NCBI RefSeq assembly: GCF_001636695.1
Contig: NZ_LGEL01000500.1
Coordinates: 16,548-80,547, forward strand
DNA length: 64,000 bases
Source of the DNA: Pedobacter panaciterrae
Lineage (GTDB): Bacteria; Bacteroidota; Bacteroidia; Sphingobacteriales; Sphingobacteriaceae
Direction: 5' to 3'
Part shown: positions 1-8,739 of the stretch, piece by piece
Layout: each line of letters starts with the position of its first letter
Position numbering within the stretch: the stretch's first letter is position 1
The notes under the pieces: generated by a model
Databases searched by the model: none
What the model was told of the DNA's origin: nothing
The model's input: only the letters and a program-made list of their open reading frames with translations
Translations under genes and position numbers: made by a program

Positions 1-585
1 TTCTACTTCTTCTTTTCCATAACGCTCAACACTATGCTTTACCCATTGATAAATAAGCTCTGCCCATTTATTATAATCTTTGGGAGGATATGCCCAGCCG
101 GTAAAAATATCACTGTACTTATCGCCAGGTTTCCAGTTGTGTTTATAAGGTTGGGGTTTGGATGATAGTGCTTCGGGCATAAAGCCAATTTGAGCGAGAG
201 GTTTCATCCCTCTTTTGATATAAGTATCAAAAATACTGTCGATAATAGACCAGTTGTAAATTGGATTTCCATTAGCATCTTCAGTATAGGCATTAGTTGA
301 GCCCCATTTTAAAGCAGCAACACCATCGCCCGTTACCAATAAGCTATGTGCCCTTACAAACACAGGTACCGGACTTGCCGCTGCAATTTCGGTTAGTAAT
401 TTCTTACCATCCTTCATATAGGTATAATTAGGCTCATCATACCCAAACCAGGCCCATAGTGGCTTCATTGGCTCTATTGATTCTGAAAAATTAACGGTAA
501 TACTTGCCGATTCATTTTTGTTGGCTTGCGCATAGACAAGGCTGTTTATGCCAACCATCATTATCAAAAGTTTAATCTTTTTCAT
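1..585 (-). CDS. GH39-like glycoside hydrolase (beta-xylosidase type), C-terminus outside window
   Basis: The reading frame is open from an ATG at 583-585 down to base 1, giving 195 codons of an incomplete protein. A secretion signal (basic start, hydrophobic core, cut after an Ala near residue 19) is followed by a TIM-barrel-like N-terminal part. Its segments WAWFGYDEPNY, PVFVRAHSLL and RGMKPLAQIGFMPEALSS resemble GH39 beta-xylosidases; the last corresponds to the family segment ending in GFMPEALAS. The catalytic acid/base region lies beyond the window. It starts 38 bases after the preceding propeller gene ends, so it is probably the last visible cistron of the left sugar operon. The family call rests on motif resemblance only. 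Confidence 0.7.
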   Translation of the reverse strand, partial: MKKIKLLIMMVGINSLVYAQANKNESASITVNFSESIEPMKPLWAWFGYDEPNYTYMKDGKKLLTEIAAASPVPVFVRAHSLLVTGDGVAALKWGSTNAYTEDANGNPIYNWSIIDSIFDTYIKRGMKPLAQIGFMPEALSSKPQPYKHNWKPGDKYSDIFTGWAYPPKDYNKWAELIYQWVKHSVERYGKEEVE

Positions 586-623
586 TAACTATGATTATTT
601 GTTTGAGTATTCCATTAACTCGT

Positions 624-1661
624 TTATCTTATGTCGCCAAAATGAACTTTTTCTAATGAGTTGGTATCATTAAGCAGCTGGATGGTAGTTGATGGACCCA
701 GATTTACCGGGTCAGTCCATGAGCGGAGTGCCCACACAATTTTTTTAGCTGGTGTAACTTCTATTGCCTGAACCGGAGCATTGCTGGGATCCAATTTACT
801 ATCCCATTGGTTAAACCAATTATTTATAAGCGTATTGCCATTTGGCAAACGTGTTGCAAGTTGAGGTGACGAGACTTTATAATCAGGTATTTCATCTAAG
901 ATATACTCCCAAACCACCTTTCCACTCCGTGTGATTTCCTTAACGAACCGCTTATTACTTGTCACCAGTATATTCCCGTTTTTCAACTGTACGGCCGACC
1001 AAACACCGGGAACCTCCAGCGATAAAAGTTCCTTGCCATTGACGTCATATTCGCAAACTTTACCCAGGTCCATATGAGCAACAAGAATAGTTCCTTCTTT
1101 TGTTAATCTTGCATGTCTGATTTGACCATGAGTTCCACTTTTAAAAGGTAGTTTAAACTCTTTTTCAATCTTATTATTGTTGATATTTATTACCAAAACT
1201 TTGGCTGGATTACCATTCTGAACAAATACGACATGCGATTCGCCAATAAGCTGGGCTGTATGAGTTTCAAATCCCTCAGGCGTGTCATATTTCCAAAGTA
1301 CTTTTTTATCGGAGTTGATTAAAGTAATGCCATATTGATGGGCAAACAACACATTTCCATTTTTCATTAATATAGCATCACTAATTTCACCCCTGCCCAC
1401 TGTATCTATATATGACCATGTTATTTTACCGCCTCGTATGATATACATGTTCCGTGCCTTGGCTTCTCCCGCATAAAAAAAATCGAATTGTTTAAGTCCT
1501 TTCCCTGGCAATTCCTTTGGAGCTAAATTATTACTGGCTTTGGTACCAGTAGTTTGAGCGATCGTCGTTTTAGATATACCAACCATCAATACTGATATTA
1601 GCATTAAATTAAACTGGATCCTGTTCAGCGTTTTAGAACATTTTGTCTGTTTGTATTTCAT
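624..1661 (-). CDS. Secreted PQQ-like beta-propeller protein
   Basis: The protein has 345 residues. The N-terminus has a hydrophobic segment (about residues 17-35) ending in a signal-peptidase-like site after IAQ. The remainder is built of about 40-residue units containing GNILVTSNKR, NGNTLINNWF and KVVWEYILDE. These are blades of the PQQ-like/arylsulfotransferase-like propeller type, in which W-E/K-Y strands and NGN turns recur. No catalytic residues can be assigned. It lies between the lacI-type gene (49-base gap) and the GH39-like gene (38-base gap), so it is probably co-transcribed. A role in binding or processing sugars outside the cytoplasm is inferred from context only. Confidence 0.75.
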   Translation of the reverse strand: MKYKQTKCSKTLNRIQFNLMLISVLMVGISKTTIAQTTGTKASNNLAPKELPGKGLKQFDFFYAGEAKARNMYIIRGGKITWSYIDTVGRGEISDAILMKNGNVLFAHQYGITLINSDKKVLWKYDTPEGFETHTAQLIGESHVVFVQNGNPAKVLVININNNKIEKEFKLPFKSGTHGQIRHARLTKEGTILVAHMDLGKVCEYDVNGKELLSLEVPGVWSAVQLKNGNILVTSNKRFVKEITRSGKVVWEYILDEIPDYKVSSPQLATRLPNGNTLINNWFNQWDSKLDPSNAPVQAIEVTPAKKIVWALRSWTDPVNLGPSTTIQLLNDTNSLEKVHFGDIR

Positions 1662-1710
1662 AATAAAGAGTGTTAAAAGCCATAATATAGCTAAGTACGA
1701 GGTTTAGCTA

Positions 1711-2718
1711 CTAAACCCAGAATATATCAGCATCAATCGTTTTTGTTTCAAATTCAGTAATTGGATATTTAGCCTCAATTATTTTTAAAAGCATAGTCAT
1801 AGATATTTGGCCCATTTCAAAAGCTCTTTGTCTGATATGGGATATTGGCGTTTCAAGTAAATCTATCAGATCTACATTTGAAAAGCCTATAACTGACAGT
1901 TCATCTCTGTTAATCTTTAACTTTCTTAAAGCCCTGAGGCATGACATACTCAGCCTGTCTCCAGCTACAAATACGGCATCCGGGCACTGATCCAGAGCCA
2001 TCAATTGTCTGATTACCAATTCAGTTTCCTCATGGTCACCGCCCCCTGAAGGGCAGAACCGGATCAATTCATCCCTCCATAAAATATTTTGATCTGTTAA
2101 TGCTGCTTTATATCCATTCATCCGCTCCTTGGTAATTGACAATTGCGGTGCATTGGCTAAAAAAGCAATATTTCTTTTGCCATTTTCTATCAATTGTAAA
2201 GTAGCCTTATAAGAACTCTCAAAGTTATTACAGATCACCTTATAAGTATCTATCTCATCCACAATCCTGTCAAAGAAAACAATTGGCAAACCGCTTTCAT
2301 GCATTTGCTGAAGGTGCGTGTATTCAGTTGTTTCGGATGACATGGTAATGATCAGGCCATCAACATAGCGGTTAGCCATATGGTTAACCACTTCAATTTC
2401 CTTATGGTATGAATCCTTAGTTTGAGAGATTATCGTATGATACCCTTCTTTGTCTGCTATGGATTCAATTCCTGATATCGCCTGTGAAAAGAAACTATTT
2501 GCTAAATCAGGAACAACTATACCAATAGACCTGCTTTTTTTGCTCCTCAGCCCCGCCGCCATCGGATTGGATTGATAATTAACGCTTGCAGCATAATCAT
2601 TCACCAGCTTTTTCGTCTCTTTACTAATGTCGTAAGAATCTCTTAAAGCTCTCGAAACCGTTGAAGGTGAAAGATCCAATGCCACTGCAATATCTTTTAA
2701 AGTTATAGGTTTATACAT
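1711..2718 (-). CDS. LacI-family transcriptional regulator
   Basis: The protein has 335 residues. An N-terminal helix-turn-helix at residues 5-26 (TLKDIAVALDLSPSTVSRAL) is followed by the hinge region ending NPMAAGLRSKKS. The periplasmic-binding-protein-like ligand domain begins SIGIVVPDLANSFF. This layout and length are standard for LacI/GalR repressors. The gene sits inside the sugar operon, downstream of the GH2 gene with a 50-base gap, so it probably controls its own operon. Two inverted half-sites containing AATCGTT at 6857-6898, ahead of the first gene, are plausible targets. The effector sugar cannot be told from the sequence. Confidence 0.95.
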   Translation of the reverse strand: MYKPITLKDIAVALDLSPSTVSRALRDSYDISKETKKLVNDYAASVNYQSNPMAAGLRSKKSRSIGIVVPDLANSFFSQAISGIESIADKEGYHTIISQTKDSYHKEIEVVNHMANRYVDGLIITMSSETTEYTHLQQMHESGLPIVFFDRIVDEIDTYKVICNNFESSYKATLQLIENGKRNIAFLANAPQLSITKERMNGYKAALTDQNILWRDELIRFCPSGGGDHEETELVIRQLMALDQCPDAVFVAGDRLSMSCLRALRKLKINRDELSVIGFSNVDLIDLLETPISHIRQRAFEMGQISMTMLLKIIEAKYPITEFETKTIDADIFWV

Positions 2719-2768
2719 AAAGCATGCTAGCTAAAACATGATGAATGTACTAAAAAACTACTATAGTA

Positions 2769-5528
2769 CTAATAGAAATCAAACCAAAGCTTTCCTGACA
2801 CCTTTGAATTTGATGCTACATTTTTCTGACTTTGAGGTCCCATTGAATCTGCCTGTTTAAATTTATTTCCAATAGGAGCTATTGCATCTAAAAACCCGAG
2901 GTTTCCCTCTGGAAACGGAGGATTTACATGAGATATGAACGATGTATGTTGTTTCTCCGGTTTCAACATCTGAAGAAACAGATTCGATTTATCTGTATAT
3001 ACTTTAAATGTAGAATTCCCCGCTTCTATTTCTGCCCAATACAAATTGGCATGATAGCCTTTAAATTCAGGGTAAACAAAAGTCTCACCAGTTATTGTGT
3101 TATTGTAACTCTTTTCCCAAACGCTTGTGCTCACTCCTTTTAACCTGTTTTTCCAGGTTCGGTAAGGTCCATCGCCCAACCAGCGCATCCCTGTAATTTT
3201 AGACTCATCGATGTTAAACGTTATCCCGTAAAAATTTGCGGTTCCCGTTTGTGTATAATCATACTCCAGACATACCGGTTTTCCTGAAACAAATAACCAT
3301 TTAGCGTTCAAAGTTGATTCACCTGAGTATGAACTTTCTACAATGATTCCGCCATCTGCAGTTTTAACATGTTTAAAACTCTGCAATGCCTGATTTACAC
3401 CAGCAAGTGCAGGGCCATTACCAAAAGAAACTACTCCTTTGCTATTTTCAACAGTTTTCAAATAGCCAGTTTGGGTATCAAAAGTATAGGTTATCCCATT
3501 CTGTACTACAACATAGGCGCTCTCTTTTTCCGAATCGGAGATTTTACTTTTCTCTTTGTCAAGAGCTTCCAGATTCTTCTGTACAATCTGAGCTGTAGTT
3601 TTAATTGGCCAGGTCCAGGTATAAATTTCCCGTCCCTGTTTGTTTGTAGCAATAAAACGCAATGCATCTGCATCTTTCCAATTTGGAGTAAGACCTAGTT
3701 TGAAACTGCCTGTTTTGCCCGGAGCTAACGCAGCAGATAACTTACCAGAAGAAATTTGTGTAAATCCATTTTTCTTTTCCGTTGCCAAAGGGAATTTAAC
3801 CAATTGCCAGGTAAAGTTACAATCAGAAAGATTGGTATATAAATAAGTATTTTCCAACTCAACAACCACATTTTGCGCAGTAAAATCAGGTCTCTTTGCT
3901 TGTACCGGACTCCAAACTTCTTTGATGGTATAGAAACTTCCCTCTTTTTCCCGGTGAGGTCCAACAATACCATCAGCCCCATGGTTTCCATCCGTATCTA
4001 TACTGTCCTTTTTATCTCTTCTAACAACACCTTCATCTGTTAAAGCCCACAAAAATCCACCTGCATGCCTTGGATTTTGACGAATAAGCTTCCAGTTATC
4101 ATCCAGACTTGCTCCATGTCCTCCGTCATAAAGACCATGGATCATTTCTGTATGAAGAAGAATGTCCTGTTTGTTTGCGGCATTTTCAATGTATTTATAC
4201 TCCGGATAGTGCTTAGTATCTATATTGTTAAAATTACTCCATGGATGAATCACCACTCGCTTTTGAGGATCATAAAGTGCATAATCATTATCCAGTTCCA
4301 GGTTAAATCCTCCTTCATTTCCATTGGCCCAAAACATAATACTTGGGTGGTTTACATCACGAACAATCAATTCTTTAACCAGCTTTCGCCCAACCGGAGT
4401 ACCATAATGCTGTTGCCAGCCAGTTAGTTCATCAACTACAAATAAGCCTATAGAATCACAAAGATCTAAGAATTCAGCGTCCGGCGGATAATGAGACATA
4501 CGAACTGCGTTCATATTCATATCTTTCATCAGCATAATATCCTGAAGATGAACTTTCCTGCTTAGTGTTCTGCCGCTTTCAGGCCAGAAGCTGTGACGAT
4601 TTACTCCTTTTACCAGAATCTTTGTACCGTTTACATAAATCCCGTCCGACTTCCTCACCTCTACCGTCCTGAATCCAAAGCGCTGATTTAATACATTTAC
4701 AATACGTCCATTTCTTGTGATACTTACTTCAGCCGTGTAAAGATTTGGGAATTCAGGATTCCATAGGGCAGGTTTAGTAAACTTGCCAGTTAACCTGATT
4801 GAATCAGCAGGTTTAGTTACATTATAATTTATAGGAGCGCCAAATGCAGCTCCCTTTAACGTTTTCAAGCGCACCGACACTTTATCGCCCGACTGTACCT
4901 TACCCGTAAACACATCTATTCCGAAACCCCCATCAGCCTTTGCATCAATTGCAACACGGTCTATAAATGTTTTAGGCATTATCCTAAGGTAAACAGGACG
5001 GAAAATACCTCCAAGTGCCCAGAAATCTCCTTGTCGTTCAGCTTTATTTACAGTAGGATCGGCACTTTCCTTGCTTACCGTTACTTCCAATACGTTATCA
5101 GCATCAAATTTTAAAAGGCTACTTACAGGATAATTGAAACGATAAAAACTACCCTGATGTATAGCACCGGCTAACTGACCATTAATTTTAACTTCTGCAT
5201 CAGTCATCACCCCTTCAAAAACAAGCTGAATCTCCTTATCTGACCATGATTTATCCGCTTTAAAATGATGAAGATACAGTCCTTGCTCATCCCATTTTTT
5301 CTTATCATGGCCATAATTATAACCGCCAAACCCTTGCAGTTCCCATTGAGACGGAACAGGTATTTCAGTCCATTTGCCACTATTCATTCCTTTGGTACAA
5401 AAGAAATCCCAATTAACAGTATTATCCTTATCAGTTCCTGACAGGTACACAAGCTTGCTTTGCTGTGCCATAGCCTTGACAGAAAATATGCCTACAAGAC
5501 ATAAAGCAGAGAAAATTATTCGTTTCAT
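2769..5528 (-). CDS. Glycoside hydrolase family 2 (beta-galactosidase-like)
   Basis: The protein has 919 residues with a signal peptide ending near AMAQ (about residue 21), so it acts in the periplasm or at the outer membrane. Domain order is a jelly-roll sugar-binding domain, an Ig-like domain, a TIM barrel starting near GVNRHSFWPESGRTL, and C-terminal beta domains. In the barrel, E405 of WANGNEGG matches the GH2 acid/base and E461 of LLHTEMIHG is the likely nucleophile. This matches LacZ-like architecture, although GH2 also covers glucuronidases and mannosidases. It begins 17 bases after the sugar dehydrogenase gene ends. Substrate is uncertain. Confidence 0.92.
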   Translation of the reverse strand: MKRIIFSALCLVGIFSVKAMAQQSKLVYLSGTDKDNTVNWDFFCTKGMNSGKWTEIPVPSQWELQGFGGYNYGHDKKKWDEQGLYLHHFKADKSWSDKEIQLVFEGVMTDAEVKINGQLAGAIHQGSFYRFNYPVSSLLKFDADNVLEVTVSKESADPTVNKAERQGDFWALGGIFRPVYLRIMPKTFIDRVAIDAKADGGFGIDVFTGKVQSGDKVSVRLKTLKGAAFGAPINYNVTKPADSIRLTGKFTKPALWNPEFPNLYTAEVSITRNGRIVNVLNQRFGFRTVEVRKSDGIYVNGTKILVKGVNRHSFWPESGRTLSRKVHLQDIMLMKDMNMNAVRMSHYPPDAEFLDLCDSIGLFVVDELTGWQQHYGTPVGRKLVKELIVRDVNHPSIMFWANGNEGGFNLELDNDYALYDPQKRVVIHPWSNFNNIDTKHYPEYKYIENAANKQDILLHTEMIHGLYDGGHGASLDDNWKLIRQNPRHAGGFLWALTDEGVVRRDKKDSIDTDGNHGADGIVGPHREKEGSFYTIKEVWSPVQAKRPDFTAQNVVVELENTYLYTNLSDCNFTWQLVKFPLATEKKNGFTQISSGKLSAALAPGKTGSFKLGLTPNWKDADALRFIATNKQGREIYTWTWPIKTTAQIVQKNLEALDKEKSKISDSEKESAYVVVQNGITYTFDTQTGYLKTVENSKGVVSFGNGPALAGVNQALQSFKHVKTADGGIIVESSYSGESTLNAKWLFVSGKPVCLEYDYTQTGTANFYGITFNIDESKITGMRWLGDGPYRTWKNRLKGVSTSVWEKSYNNTITGETFVYPEFKGYHANLYWAEIEAGNSTFKVYTDKSNLFLQMLKPEKQHTSFISHVNPPFPEGNLGFLDAIAPIGNKFKQADSMGPQSQKNVASNSKVSGKLWFDFY

Positions 5529-5545
5529 GATGTTAAATTGAAAAA

Positions 5546-6733
5546 TTATGGAACCATTTTATATATCGCACCCTTATCGCTTTCCAGCAACATCGTAAGC
5601 ATGTATATTTCACCTTTTAGGTCTTCGCCAAAACTGTAGATATGCCAGTATCCCGCATCCCTTGAAATTGACATTTTTGTTCGTACCCATTTACCATCTG
5701 CACTTTTCGAAAGGTTCCAAACCGGCCCCATAAAATCTCCAAAAACATATTTACCGTTTAAAGATGGGATTGCTTTACCACGATAAACATAACCACCGGT
5801 AATACTTATACCTTCTGTATGAGGATATTCTATAATTGGCAGGATATGATCTTTTGGTTGGGGATCATTTGGTCTGTACGAATGAAAACCTTCAAAAGGG
5901 CGCCATCCATAATTACCTCCTTTTGTTACCAGATCTACCTCCTCATATTTATCCTGACCTACATCACCAGCAAAAAGCTGATTCGTTTTACGATCAAAGC
6001 TAAAACGCCATGGATTTCTGAACCCATAAGCATAAATTTCAGGTCGTGCATCAGCAGTATTTATAAATGGATTATCGGCAGGAATTGCATATGGCTCCTT
6101 AGTGACATCAATCCGGATTATTTTACCAAGAAGATTGGTCAGATTCTGTGCATTTCCGTATTCTCCATGCAAGTCGTTCTGTCCACCACCGTCACCAAGA
6201 GAAATATAAAGAAATCCATCTGCCCCAAACTGCAAACAACCACCATTATGATTAGATTGCGGCTCATCCACAATTAGTACCTTACGCATTTTTGTCCTAT
6301 CGGCAATCCTGCTGTTACTTTTAGATACAGTATATTCCCTTATCTCAGCATCGTGATCTGTTCCTTTACCTTTTGCCGAAGGAACGCTACAGTATAGATA
6401 AAATTTACCATTTGTTGCATAATCTGGATGAAATGCGAGGCCGAGTAGCCCGCGTTCTTCATAGCCTTCCTTTTTTACAACTTCTTTGGAAATATCAAGA
6501 AAGGGTGTTTCAATTAGCTTACCGTTCTCTATGATACGTATGCGGCCTTCCTGCTCACAAACAAAAAGTAAATTAGGTTCCTTTTTTGTAACTGCCATTG
6601 CCGTTGGGTGCGACAACTCATCTGTTATTAGTTTTAATTTTACATTGCCAGCTTTAACGGCTTTCTGTCCAAGTGTAACGGCAGGAGCTATTAAAACAAA
6701 AATAATAGGCAAAAAAAATTTATTAAGTCTCAT
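5546..6733 (-). CDS. PQQ-dependent sugar dehydrogenase (GSDH/sorbosone dehydrogenase family)
   Basis: The protein has 395 residues including a signal peptide (cut after about residue 22). It is a single beta-propeller of the soluble glucose/sorbosone dehydrogenase family. Supporting segments are SHPTAMAV, GLLGLAFHPDYATNGKFY, HNGGCLQFGADGFLYISLGD, YGFRNPWRFSFD, GDVGQDKYEEVDLV and GGNYGWRPFEG. These form the PQQ and calcium site in the family. The expected reaction is periplasmic oxidation of an aldose to its lactone. It is the first gene of the left operon: nothing precedes it for 302 bases, and that stretch holds the LacI-type operator pair. Many Bacteroidetes members are of unknown substrate, and PQQ use is inferred. 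Confidence 0.9.
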   Translation of the reverse strand: MRLNKFFLPIIFVLIAPAVTLGQKAVKAGNVKLKLITDELSHPTAMAVTKKEPNLLFVCEQEGRIRIIENGKLIETPFLDISKEVVKKEGYEERGLLGLAFHPDYATNGKFYLYCSVPSAKGKGTDHDAEIREYTVSKSNSRIADRTKMRKVLIVDEPQSNHNGGCLQFGADGFLYISLGDGGGQNDLHGEYGNAQNLTNLLGKIIRIDVTKEPYAIPADNPFINTADARPEIYAYGFRNPWRFSFDRKTNQLFAGDVGQDKYEEVDLVTKGGNYGWRPFEGFHSYRPNDPQPKDHILPIIEYPHTEGISITGGYVYRGKAIPSLNGKYVFGDFMGPVWNLSKSADGKWVRTKMSISRDAGYWHIYSFGEDLKGEIYMLTMLLESDKGAIYKMVP

Positions 6734-6856
6734 TCGGTTTCGTATTTGGTTAAGTTGGTTAAGCGTGTGTTATACTTTTACCAATCATTGTTCAATTCCA
6801 ATACGATATTAAGAAGATTAATACCCTTTTTACTTAATCAGACAATAAAAATTTAC

Positions 6857-6898
6857 GCAATCGTTGCCGAAAGGCTATAGGGGTTATTTAACGATTGC
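6857..6898 (-). promoter_or_regulatory. Candidate LacI-family operator pair
   Basis: GCAATCGTTGC at 6857-6867 is a dyad (GCAA-TCG-TTGC). AACGATTGC at 6890-6898 is the exact inverse of GCAATCGTT at 6857-6865. Half-sites around a central CG are typical of LacI/PurR-family operators, and the two sites lie about 32 bases, or three helical turns, apart. They sit 124-165 bases upstream of the first gene of an operon that encodes a LacI-type regulator. An imperfect -7-like TAAATTTT lies just downstream on the minus strand. Binding is inferred. The rest of 6734-6949 shows nothing else. Confidence 0.5.
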
Positions 6899-6949
6899 AT
6901 CTGGTTACGGGTGAATCTCTCCAATAACTTTACTTTTTTTCCGTATAAA

Positions 6950-7021
6950 TTTTGCTATTCTTTTGCCTGAGCAAAAGAATAGCAAAAGGAAAGCAAAACA
7001 ATAGCAAAAGGATAGCAAAAG
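6950..7021. repeat. 17-bp perfect hairpin merging into 11-nt tandem repeats
   Basis: TTTTGCTATTCTTTTGC at 6950-6966 pairs perfectly with 6971-6987 across a four-base loop (CTGA). The right arm is also the start of a tandem array with period 11: AGCAAAAGAAT (6970-6980), AGCAAAAGGAA, AGCAAAACAAT, AGCAAAAGGAT and a partial unit ending at 7021. The array ends 14 bases from the stop of the DoxX-like gene at 7036, so minus-strand transcripts run straight into it. It may act as a terminator or 3' stabiliser, although there is no clear U-tract after the stem. Confidence 0.9.
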
Positions 7022-7035
7022 AAATTGCAGTACTT

Positions 7036-8727
7036 TTAATACTTCCCTGCATTCAGTGTGCTTTCTGGTAACACATATTTTCTGTTGACTTTATCGAGAA
7101 CAACATAAAGAGAATCATTGTTTTCGTTTACCCCTTCCAGGATCACTTTGTTTCCATCAATAGTATGATATTTCAGAATCAATTTGGCCCGGTTTAAACT
7201 CCGCTCAGGACGGGCAAACTCACGGTCTCTGCGGGTAGACCAGGCACGTTTATCGATCATCCTGTTTTCGTCACCTATGTTTTTCCATGCAGCTTTACTG
7301 ATCCAGTTATTAGTACTGTCGTTTTCCTTTTCATCCGAGCCTCCCCTTCTGCCTCGTCCACCTCTCGATGCAAGGGCATTTTTATCCTGCAGGTAAAGTA
7401 CATGTTCTACAGTATCAGCATAGTAATGAAAAGCACGCTGTCCGCCTGCAGTACCGGCAATTTCGAATGTACGCTGTATGTCATGCATCGGGCTTCCACC
7501 ACCATTTGATGGATCAACAACTACTGGTTTATTAATTCTGAATGTTAGGGTGGTCCATTTTTCAAAGGTGGCTTCCTTCCATCGTACACTATCTAATGGA
7601 GAATATGGAATCTCCTGTCCATTTATTTTAAACTCGGTAACATTATAATTGCCCCTTAATGTTTTCACTCCTGCTGTTGATGGTTGTTTATAAGGATCAT
7701 ATTTAAAATTGATCACTTCAGTATAGGTCAGAATTACAAAGAAGATCAGGACGGTAAGCCCCTTTAAAGCAATTCTGGTGTATTTGTATACTGGCTTACT
7801 ATAATCAGGATAGTAAAATTGTGGTACGGTATAGCGCTCAAGAATCAGCAGATTGTATAATCTTGGCACGTCGGCAGCAATGACTAAAGCGCCCAGCAAT
7901 ACAAAGTAGAAAGCATATACATGCACACCGCCATCATAGGCATAATTCACAAAAGTGATATCGCCCAATGCACCAATGAGCAATATAGCACCGTAGGTAG
8001 CTGTCTTTCTGAAAAGTAACAAGGCTCCGGCAGCAAGTTCTACTATACCACCAAATACCTGATACCAGGGTACTATACCAACGGAAAGCCAGTAGATCTT
8101 TTGTGCGGTGAAGTCGCCAAGGTCTGTGTTCAGGAGGCCTAACGAAGGAAAAGGCATTTGGGTTGGGAACAATTTTGTAAAACCAAAACCAATGATCCCT
8201 ATAGCTGCTCTGAAACGCACAACTACGGTTAACCAATAATACAATACATTGTAGGATGGCCTTTTTCGATCAAGCGCACTCCAGATCAACCCTACCACTA
8301 CTGCTATTGCAAGTGCATTTCCCCATGAACTGTAGTCGCTAATCCAGCTTCTTTTTCTCTGAACACTGCTTTCACTGCGCTGTGATTTTCCTTTTTCTGA
8401 ATCAACCTTTGCTGATTCAGCTCCTTTTGCCCGCTTTATAGAATCACCGCGACCCTGTTTTTGAGGACCGGCAGCCTCCTGTCCTTCGCCATCAGCAATA
8501 TTTGGGCGTCCTGCGCTGCCAAATAATACCGGCGGTACACTGGTACCAAAGCGTGCAATATCATATATATCTCGATAATGCGGATTTAGCCAATCAATGG
8601 CAATTAAATTTTTATACCAGCCGCTGCTAAGCGGAATAGATACCAGCAAGAAGAATACAAATGTAATGCGAAATGCTATTTTCTTGCCTATGGACCATTT
8701 AGTTGGTGTATTTTCTGAATTATTCAT
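7036..8727 (-). CDS. DoxX-like integral membrane protein with C-terminal soluble domain (paralogue 2)
   Basis: The protein has 563 residues. An N-terminal membrane segment (about residues 15-35) is followed by a charged, low-complexity linker (about 68-125) rich in Lys, Ser and Glu. A DoxX-like bundle follows at about 135-300, with segments FGGIVELAAGALLLFRKTAT and a conserved PFPSLGLLNTDLGDFT. Then come one more membrane helix and a C-terminal soluble domain of about 220 residues. It is clearly paralogous to the upstream gene (shared PFPS, LNT, GDFT, VELAAG/VELLAG, VNRKY/IDKKY). Some DoxX/DoxD proteins belong to thiosulfate- or redox-linked membrane complexes. The activity here is unknown. 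It is the last cistron of a seven-gene run. Confidence 0.75.
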   Translation of the reverse strand: MNNSENTPTKWSIGKKIAFRITFVFFLLVSIPLSSGWYKNLIAIDWLNPHYRDIYDIARFGTSVPPVLFGSAGRPNIADGEGQEAAGPQKQGRGDSIKRAKGAESAKVDSEKGKSQRSESSVQRKRSWISDYSSWGNALAIAVVVGLIWSALDRKRPSYNVLYYWLTVVVRFRAAIGIIGFGFTKLFPTQMPFPSLGLLNTDLGDFTAQKIYWLSVGIVPWYQVFGGIVELAAGALLLFRKTATYGAILLIGALGDITFVNYAYDGGVHVYAFYFVLLGALVIAADVPRLYNLLILERYTVPQFYYPDYSKPVYKYTRIALKGLTVLIFFVILTYTEVINFKYDPYKQPSTAGVKTLRGNYNVTEFKINGQEIPYSPLDSVRWKEATFEKWTTLTFRINKPVVVDPSNGGGSPMHDIQRTFEIAGTAGGQRAFHYYADTVEHVLYLQDKNALASRGGRGRRGGSDEKENDSTNNWISKAAWKNIGDENRMIDKRAWSTRRDREFARPERSLNRAKLILKYHTIDGNKVILEGVNENNDSLYVVLDKVNRKYVLPESTLNAGKY

Positions 8728-8739
8728 TTTTCATGAGTA

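Noticed and set aside
2719-2771. LacI operator between the GH2 and lacI-type genes (TAGTACTA-like words)
   Set aside because: The words are short, AT-rich and unlike the stronger AATCGTT dyad pair at 6857-6898, and the genes look co-transcribed.
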